Source: Chloroflexota bacterium
GTDB taxonomy: Bacteria; Chloroflexota; Dehalococcoidia; Lucifugimonadales; SAR202-VII-2
NCBI GenBank assembly: GCA_003228115.1
Contig: QEVV01000001.1
Coordinates: 434,001-498,000, forward strand
Length of the DNA: 64,000 bases
Direction: 5' to 3'
The position numbers and the translations under genes were made by a program. Below the pieces are notes generated by a model. It did no database searches. It saw nothing but the letters and a program-made list of their open reading frames with translations, and had not been told where the DNA came from. Positions 59,762-64,000 of the stretch are shown piece by piece. Each line of letters opens with the position of its first letter. The stretch's first letter is position 1.

Positions 59762-60091
59762 CTAGCTGGCCAGTGCCGCCTCAAGCCGCTTCTTTATCTC
59801 GGCCTTGGGGACTGCACCGATGACTTGGTCTACCGGCTTGCCGTCCTTGAACACCAGCAGCGTAGGAATGCTGCGGATCCCGAACGTCGTTGCAATCATC
59901 GGGTTGAAGTCGACATTCAGTTTAGTGAAGTCAACCTTACCTTCGTACTCCGCGGCCAACTCTTCAATGATTGGAGCGACCATGCGACAAGGTCCGCACC
60001 ATTCGGCCCAAAAGTCCACCAAAACGGGCCTCCCCGCCTGAATGACCTTCTCGTCGAAATCTTGGTCGGACACTTCAAATGGCTTCGTCAT
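59762..60091 (-). CDS. trxA: thioredoxin
   Basis: 109 residues, standard thioredoxin: [15 protein letters not shown] active site near residue 31, the cis-Pro in [10 protein letters not shown] and [16 protein letters not shown] at the end. Cytoplasmic disulfide reductase serving enzymes such as MsrA (39510). GGAGGA precedes the ATG; a hairpin follows the stop. Confidence 0.97.
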   Translation of the reverse strand: MTKPFEVSDQDFDEKVIQAGRPVLVDFWAEWCGPCRMVAPIIEELAAEYEGKVDFTKLNVDFNPMIATTFGIRSIPTLLVFKDGKPVDQVIGAVPKAEIKKRLEAALAS

Positions 60092-60211
60092 CCTTCCTCC
60101 TTCAAACTCTGCTACTCAACCCTTTCGAGCCTAGCACCCATTGAGATGCTGGAGTCGCAGGAATCGATGCGGAATCTTTGACCCGCAAAATCGATTGTAC
60201 GCCTCAGCACA

Positions 60212-60865
60212 TCATTGAATCAATGACCCCGTGAGCACAATTGCCAGGGCACCCGCGAGCGGTATCCAGATGTTGTCATCGATCGGAAGCGGTGCAAGTT
60301 CTGCCAGCGCCGCTGATCCAGAGCCAGCCGCAGCCATCCAGGGGCTGTCGAGCTTCCCTGCCCAAAAGAGGGCGAGGCCCACCGCCAAGGCGATCCCGAA
60401 AAAGGCCAGTGTCCCCTCGATCGACTTCTGGCCTATCCGTCGCCTTCCGTAGCGTTGTCCTACAAGACTGGCGGCAGGGTCGCCCACGGTCAAGAAAAGG
60501 ATGGCGGCGGCGGCAACATCCCTTTCGAAAACCAACAGACAAAGCGCAACGGCCAGCAGCATGTAGGAGGCGCCGGTGACCCGTTTGCTCTTCTCTGAGG
60601 CCTTCATCAGCGGTTGAAACCATCGCAGCACGTGGCGATTGATCTGTGGGCTGATCAGACGGGCGACGTCCAGAGAGACAAATCCCAAAGCGAGGACGAC
60701 AACAACGGCGCGAACCCAAGGAATAGGAGCGAACAAGGCGGCCGCAGCAATGCCGCCACCCAAGCCCACGTGAATGACCCGGCGCATCGGGGCAACCATC
60801 TTAGCGTTGCGGCTTTTGGGAGTGAACTCAGCCTCAGTCATAGTAGACCAGAGGCCACCTGGCAT
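60212..60865 (-). CDS. SEC59/DGK1/VTE5-type CTP-dependent lipid kinase
   Basis: 217 residues (209 if started at ATG 60841). Five to six hydrophobic segments; the family motif FLTVGDPAASLVGQRYGRRRIGQKSIEGTLAFF is present near residues 125-155. Eukaryotic relatives phosphorylate dolichol, phytol or diacylglycerol with CTP, and bacterial members are thought to act on polyprenol or phytol-like alcohols. The ATG at 60865 directly follows the stop of the cysteine desulfurase gene (TAGATG), so reinitiation is likely. Confidence 0.85.
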   Translation of the reverse strand: MPGGLWSTMTEAEFTPKSRNAKMVAPMRRVIHVGLGGGIAAAALFAPIPWVRAVVVVLALGFVSLDVARLISPQINRHVLRWFQPLMKASEKSKRVTGASYMLLAVALCLLVFERDVAAAAILFLTVGDPAASLVGQRYGRRRIGQKSIEGTLAFFGIALAVGLALFWAGKLDSPWMAAAGSGSAALAELAPLPIDDNIWIPLAGALAIVLTGSLIQ

Positions 60866-62062
60866 CTACCGGGAGAAGGATGAGGAACCTAGCGCCCTGA
60901 GCCGGGCGACAAGCTTGGGAAGGACAGAAAGGACGTGGTCCATCTCTTCTTCCGTGTTGGCGCCACCTAAGGTCAACCGAAGGCTTGAGCGCGCTTGATC
61001 AGCGGAAAGGCCAAGCGCCAACAGAACATGGGAAGGTTCCAATGAAGCGCTGGTGCAGGCGCTGCCACTAGAGGCAGCGATTCCCTCCAAGTCCAGACCC
61101 AGCAACACCGGTTCAGCCTCTACACGGCCAAAGCTGAAGTTGACGTTGTTGGCCAGACGCTCAGTAGGGTGCCCGTTGAGGCGGGCTTCTGGAACGCTAT
61201 CCTGGATTTGGGCTATGAGTCTCTCTCTAAGCTGTAGGCAGTGAGCGACGGTAGACTCTCGTTCGGCGTCAGCTCTCTCAAGCGCTAGAGCCGCTCCAAC
61301 AATACCTGGAACGTTTTCCGTGCCTGCTCGCCGTTGCCGCTCTTGGCCCCCGCCCAAGTGTTGTGGCTCGAAGGGTGTTCTGCGCCGCAAATAGAGAAGG
61401 CCAACGCCCTTCGGCCCATAGAACTTATGGGCAGAGAGACTTAGAAGGTCGACACCCAGCTGGTCCACGTTAACGTCCAGAAAGCCAGGTCCCTGCACTG
61501 CATCTGTATGCACGACGATGGAGCGCTTCAACTCTTGGGCCCGTTGCTTGACTCGCCTAGATATCGCCCCAACGGGCTGAACAGTGCCAATCTCGTTGTT
61601 GGCTAGCATGACGCTGACCATGATCGTCTGGTCTGTTATCGCTTCGACCAACGCCTCAACGTCCACAAGGCCCTGCCGGTCCACGGCAAGGTAGGTTACT
61701 CGGAACCCCATTCCCTCTAGCCAGTGGCAGGCGTGGAGCACGGCATGGTGCTCAATGTTCGTAGTAATGATGTGGTTGCCGCTCTGTCTGAGAGCGAGAG
61801 CCGCCCCCCGCAATGCGGTGTTGTCCGACTCTGTGCCGCCGCTGGTAAAAATAACCTCGCTTGACCGGCAGCCAAGCACCTTTGCCACCCGGTCCCTGGC
61901 CTCATCCACGGCCATGCGGGACTTCTGAGCCAACGTGTAGAGGCTAGAGGGGTTGCCGAAGCTGCCCGTGAAATACGGCAGCATGGCTTCGAGGACTTGC
62001 GGGTCAACGGGCGTCGTTGCCGCGTGGTCTAGATAGATAGGTTCTTTGGGTGAGGGGGCCAT
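60866..62062 (-). CDS. cysteine desulfurase, NifS/IscS family
   Basis: 398 residues, PLP class [19 protein letters not shown] at the start, [14 protein letters not shown], the PLP Lys in [14 protein letters not shown], a [13 protein letters not shown] motif and the catalytic Cys loop [17 protein letters not shown]. It supplies sulfur for Fe-S clusters, and in Sec-using bacteria related proteins also deliver selenium from selenocysteine. Close to selC, but no direct link is shown. No iscU or isc genes follow. The lipid kinase gene is immediately downstream. Confidence 0.95.
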   Translation of the reverse strand: MAPSPKEPIYLDHAATTPVDPQVLEAMLPYFTGSFGNPSSLYTLAQKSRMAVDEARDRVAKVLGCRSSEVIFTSGGTESDNTALRGAALALRQSGNHIITTNIEHHAVLHACHWLEGMGFRVTYLAVDRQGLVDVEALVEAITDQTIMVSVMLANNEIGTVQPVGAISRRVKQRAQELKRSIVVHTDAVQGPGFLDVNVDQLGVDLLSLSAHKFYGPKGVGLLYLRRRTPFEPQHLGGGQERQRRAGTENVPGIVGAALALERADAERESTVAHCLQLRERLIAQIQDSVPEARLNGHPTERLANNVNFSFGRVEAEPVLLGLDLEGIAASSGSACTSASLEPSHVLLALGLSADQARSSLRLTLGGANTEEEMDHVLSVLPKLVARLRALGSSSFSR

Positions 62063-62161
62063 CGACGAGACTCTCCACAGGCAAGCTAGCTGGTGAATCC
62101 TATCTTACCATCATGCACTGGCCCACCCCCCGCTTGTTCCTGTGCCCACCGACGCGCCCCC

Positions 62162-62429
62162 CTTGTCATTCCAGGTACAGAGAAGCACCTTGTCCGCGCC
62201 TAGGTGTCCAAGCGGGCTCCCGCCAAGCGTTACTCTCTCAAATTCCAACAAAAACCTCGCTTCCTCGGAATGACAAGAACTGACGGTAGGGCCACCGCTT
62301 GTCGTTCTGAGTGCAGCGAAGAACCTTGTCCGTTCAGATCAACGTTGCGTGGTATCGGACGGCCACCTGCGAGCGCCGCCATCAATAACGAACGAAAACC
62401 TCGGTCGCTGCGCTCTCTCGGAATGACAA
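62162..62429. repeat. two MITE-like inverted-repeat units (CTTGTCATTCC ... GGAATGACAAG)
   Basis: Unit 1 starts CTTGTCATTCCAGG (62162) and ends CTCGGAATGACAAG (62278). Unit 2 starts CTTGTCGTTCTGAGTGCAG (62298) and ends TCTCGGAATGACAAG (62429). A decayed third start GTCGTCCTAAGTGCAGGG follows at about 62440. Units are ~117 and ~132 bases with no ORF. They fill the 490-base gap between the cysteine desulfurase and HyuB-type genes, along with the terminator at 62497. Confidence 0.65.
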
Positions 62430-62496
62430 GTGCTAGATGTCGTCCTAAGTGCAGGGAAGAACCCTTTTCATGGGCGTAGCCACCCTCGGGAGCCAT

Positions 62497-62535
62497 AAAC
62501 GAAGAACGCCGCCTCTGGGGCGGCGTTCTTCGTTT
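62497..62535 (-). terminator. intrinsic terminator downstream of the partial HyuB-type gene
   Basis: A 17-bp perfect stem (62497-62513 with 62519-62535), 5-base loop; on the minus strand the right arm ends CGTTT. Confidence 0.88.
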
Positions 62536-62554
62536 CAAATGCTAACGCTGGCCC

Positions 62555-64000
62555 CTACTGAGGCGTAGCAGCCAATTCCCGTTTGGGTTCTCCAAGAAGC
62601 AGGGCTTCAGCCTGGAGCCGCTCCAGCACATCGAAGACCACTCCACAGGACGGGCACAAATACTCCACGAGGTGGAAGTTGGGACTATCGCCTGCCCACC
62701 GTTCCGCGAGCCAAGGACCCGCCTTCCTCAACGGACTGTACCTTACTGCTGCGTGATCCCGCGCTTCCTCGGACGCTGAACAATAGACGTGGTGGCATTC
62801 GGTGCAACGCACCATCCCGTTCTCGTCGTCTCCTATCTGCTCCACGTATTCGATGACAAAACGGATGGGCTGATCCCCAGTGCCATTGCCCGAAGCCACA
62901 ACAGCGTCGCCGTCGCGAACGTTGGCCTCTGACTTTCTCTTCTCTACAAGGCGCAGGCGTTCTTGCCGCGTGCCTTCAACATCGACAGTGAGGTCCGCGG
63001 CCAAAACTATGCCGTAGGCCAGCCTGGCCATTTCGATAGTGACTGCTCCCTTGAGGACGTCTACGCGTACCCGCTCTGGATCCCGATGGAAGGGATCTCC
63101 AACACCACCACCGCCCGGGGCGTGGTAAATGTAGAGGTCGCTACTTTCCAGGAAGCCATCAGACTTCGACGACAGGTGCTTCAGATCACCCCCGAAGCCC
63201 TCGTAATATTCAGGTATGTCCCAGGTGCTCAGGATTCGCTCCGTGTCAGCGTTCCTTACAACTGACGCTTGCGAGCCAGCGCCAGGATAGCCGCCGCCTA
63301 TGCCAAGGGCGTTGGATTGGTCAGCCCCTGACGTGTTCTGCGACTTCCACATAAGCCGGTCCGTGCGATGCGGCATGACTGCAGTTACAGCAGTCATGCC
63401 CCCGCGGAACTTGCCGGGGCCGCCGGAGTCGGGTAGCTGCTTACGGTAGAGATAGAGCACCGGCAGTTTCCACTCTTGGTTCTCCACATCCGCCATCAGG
63501 CTGACGGGACAGAGGGCAAAACCGCCGTGGTCGAAACCGTCCCCGAACGTACGAGCACCGGCGCCGCCACCTCGATGGTCGGATAGCACGTTGCCCACAT
63601 ACTTGCCGCGCCGGCCAATACCGAAGATGTTGACCGCGTTGATGGAGTTGGCCCAGGACGGGCACACCAAGTCGCGGTACTTCTCCGAGCCGGACATCAT
63701 CTGAGACATCACATGCATGGAGGCTGCATTGGCCAACGACGAGCACACAATGACGCCAACGCTTACTGCGGCCGGAGGCCGGCAGTTCAATACCGACCCT
63801 TCAGGAACGTATACCGTGGCGACGCGTTTCACGCTGCTGTTCCAGTCGATCTCGCCACGGCAGAGAAGCGCCTGAATTGGCGCAGTAGTACCAGCGTTAG
63901 TAACGTTCTCAGTTGTATTGATAGAAGCCGCCACCTGTGGGTCGGTGCCCGTGTAATCGAAGTAGAGGTGGTCCCCTTTCTTCTCCAGCCTTAGGCAGAT
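62555..64000 (-). CDS. second HyuB-type subunit with AcxC-like zinc domain, N-terminus cut by window edge
   Basis: The frame is open to base 64000, reading LYFDYTGTDPQVAAS before the GTG at 63934, matching the internal DFTGTxPQV segment of HyuB, so the gene begins outside the window. The visible 481 residues include GGGAGARTFGDGFDHGG, FRGGMTAVTAV and GGYPGAGSQASVVR. The C-terminus carries CTECHHVYC and EYLCPSCGVVFDV, the same four-Cys AcxC-like module as the gene at 55112. The middle differs enough to suggest a different substrate. Its HyuA partner should lie just beyond the edge. Confidence 0.88.
   Translation of the reverse strand: MCLRLEKKGDHLYFDYTGTDPQVAASINTTENVTNAGTTAPIQALLCRGEIDWNSSVKRVATVYVPEGSVLNCRPPAAVSVGVIVCSSLANAASMHVMSQMMSGSEKYRDLVCPSWANSINAVNIFGIGRRGKYVGNVLSDHRGGGAGARTFGDGFDHGGFALCPVSLMADVENQEWKLPVLYLYRKQLPDSGGPGKFRGGMTAVTAVMPHRTDRLMWKSQNTSGADQSNALGIGGGYPGAGSQASVVRNADTERILSTWDIPEYYEGFGGDLKHLSSKSDGFLESSDLYIYHAPGGGGVGDPFHRDPERVRVDVLKGAVTIEMARLAYGIVLAADLTVDVEGTRQERLRLVEKRKSEANVRDGDAVVASGNGTGDQPIRFVIEYVEQIGDDENGMVRCTECHHVYCSASEEARDHAAVRYSPLRKAGPWLAERWAGDSPNFHLVEYLCPSCGVVFDVLERLQAEALLLGEPKRELAATPQ

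Noticed and set aside
1..64000. CRISPR arrays, prophage, insertion sequences with transposase, rRNA
   Set aside because: No regularly spaced direct repeats, phage proteins, transposase motifs or rRNA sequence were seen.

Overview
This 64 kb window is a gene-dense chromosomal segment of a bacterium. It is moderately GC-rich, its -35/-10 promoters look like ordinary sigma70 sites, and its Shine-Dalgarno sequences are GGAGG-like. No phage, plasmid, CRISPR or rRNA signature was seen. The gene mix points to an uncultivated Chloroflexota lineage of the SAR202/Dehalococcoidia type: many stand-alone MFS carriers, ACMSD-like amidohydrolases, a Rieske oxygenase, isochorismatase-fold hydrolases, hydantoinase/oxoprolinase-type proteins and soluble NuoEFG-like genes. 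That placement is inferred from gene content; no phylogenetic marker was aligned.

Left part (1-24 kb): a partial VOC protein; a yifB operon carrying DUF4258 and YgiT-type genes; an M20 amidohydrolase; an ACMSD-like amidohydrolase; small hydrolase, HAD and MFS genes; a three-gene NADH-oxidoreductase module (NuoE, NuoF and a NuoG/FdhA-like protein, 9.2-14.4 kb) with its own promoter and terminator; a DUF559 nuclease gene bracketed by palindromic repeats; a cupin; mutS; 3-hydroxyacyl-CoA dehydrogenase; alpha/beta hydrolase, MFS, SDR and Gfo/Idh/MocA genes; and a VapBC toxin-antitoxin pair whose start codon lies inside a 30-bp perfect palindrome.

Middle part (24-44 kb): a Rieske oxygenase, MFS carriers, a second ACMSD-like amidohydrolase, two membrane proteins, an S9 peptidase, a truncated MBL-fold gene, a lactate-utilisation operon (lutA-lutB-tautomerase-lutC), msrA, glycerate kinase, a radical SAM protein, a PPOX protein, a VOC gene broken by one stop codon, and a tag glycosylase coupled to a membrane protein.

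Right part (44.7-59.1 kb): the most distinctive region, a catabolic island with three pairs of duplicated genes (two isochorismatase-like hydrolases, two dienelactone-hydrolase-like proteins, two M24/creatinase-like proteins), a MetE-like methyltransferase and an SDR. It is followed by an ATP-dependent hydantoinase/acetone-carboxylase-type pair, whose B subunit carries a fused acetone-carboxylase-gamma-like zinc domain, and by a thiolase-like/DUF35 pair. The set suggests uptake and stepwise opening, carboxylation or cleavage of small amide, ketone or cyclic compounds; the substrate cannot be read from sequence.

Right end (59.2-64 kb): a selenocysteine tRNA gene (selC), trxA, a SEC59/DGK1/VTE5-type kinase, a cysteine desulfurase, a cluster of MITE-like repeats, and a second HyuB-type protein with the same fused zinc domain running off the window edge.
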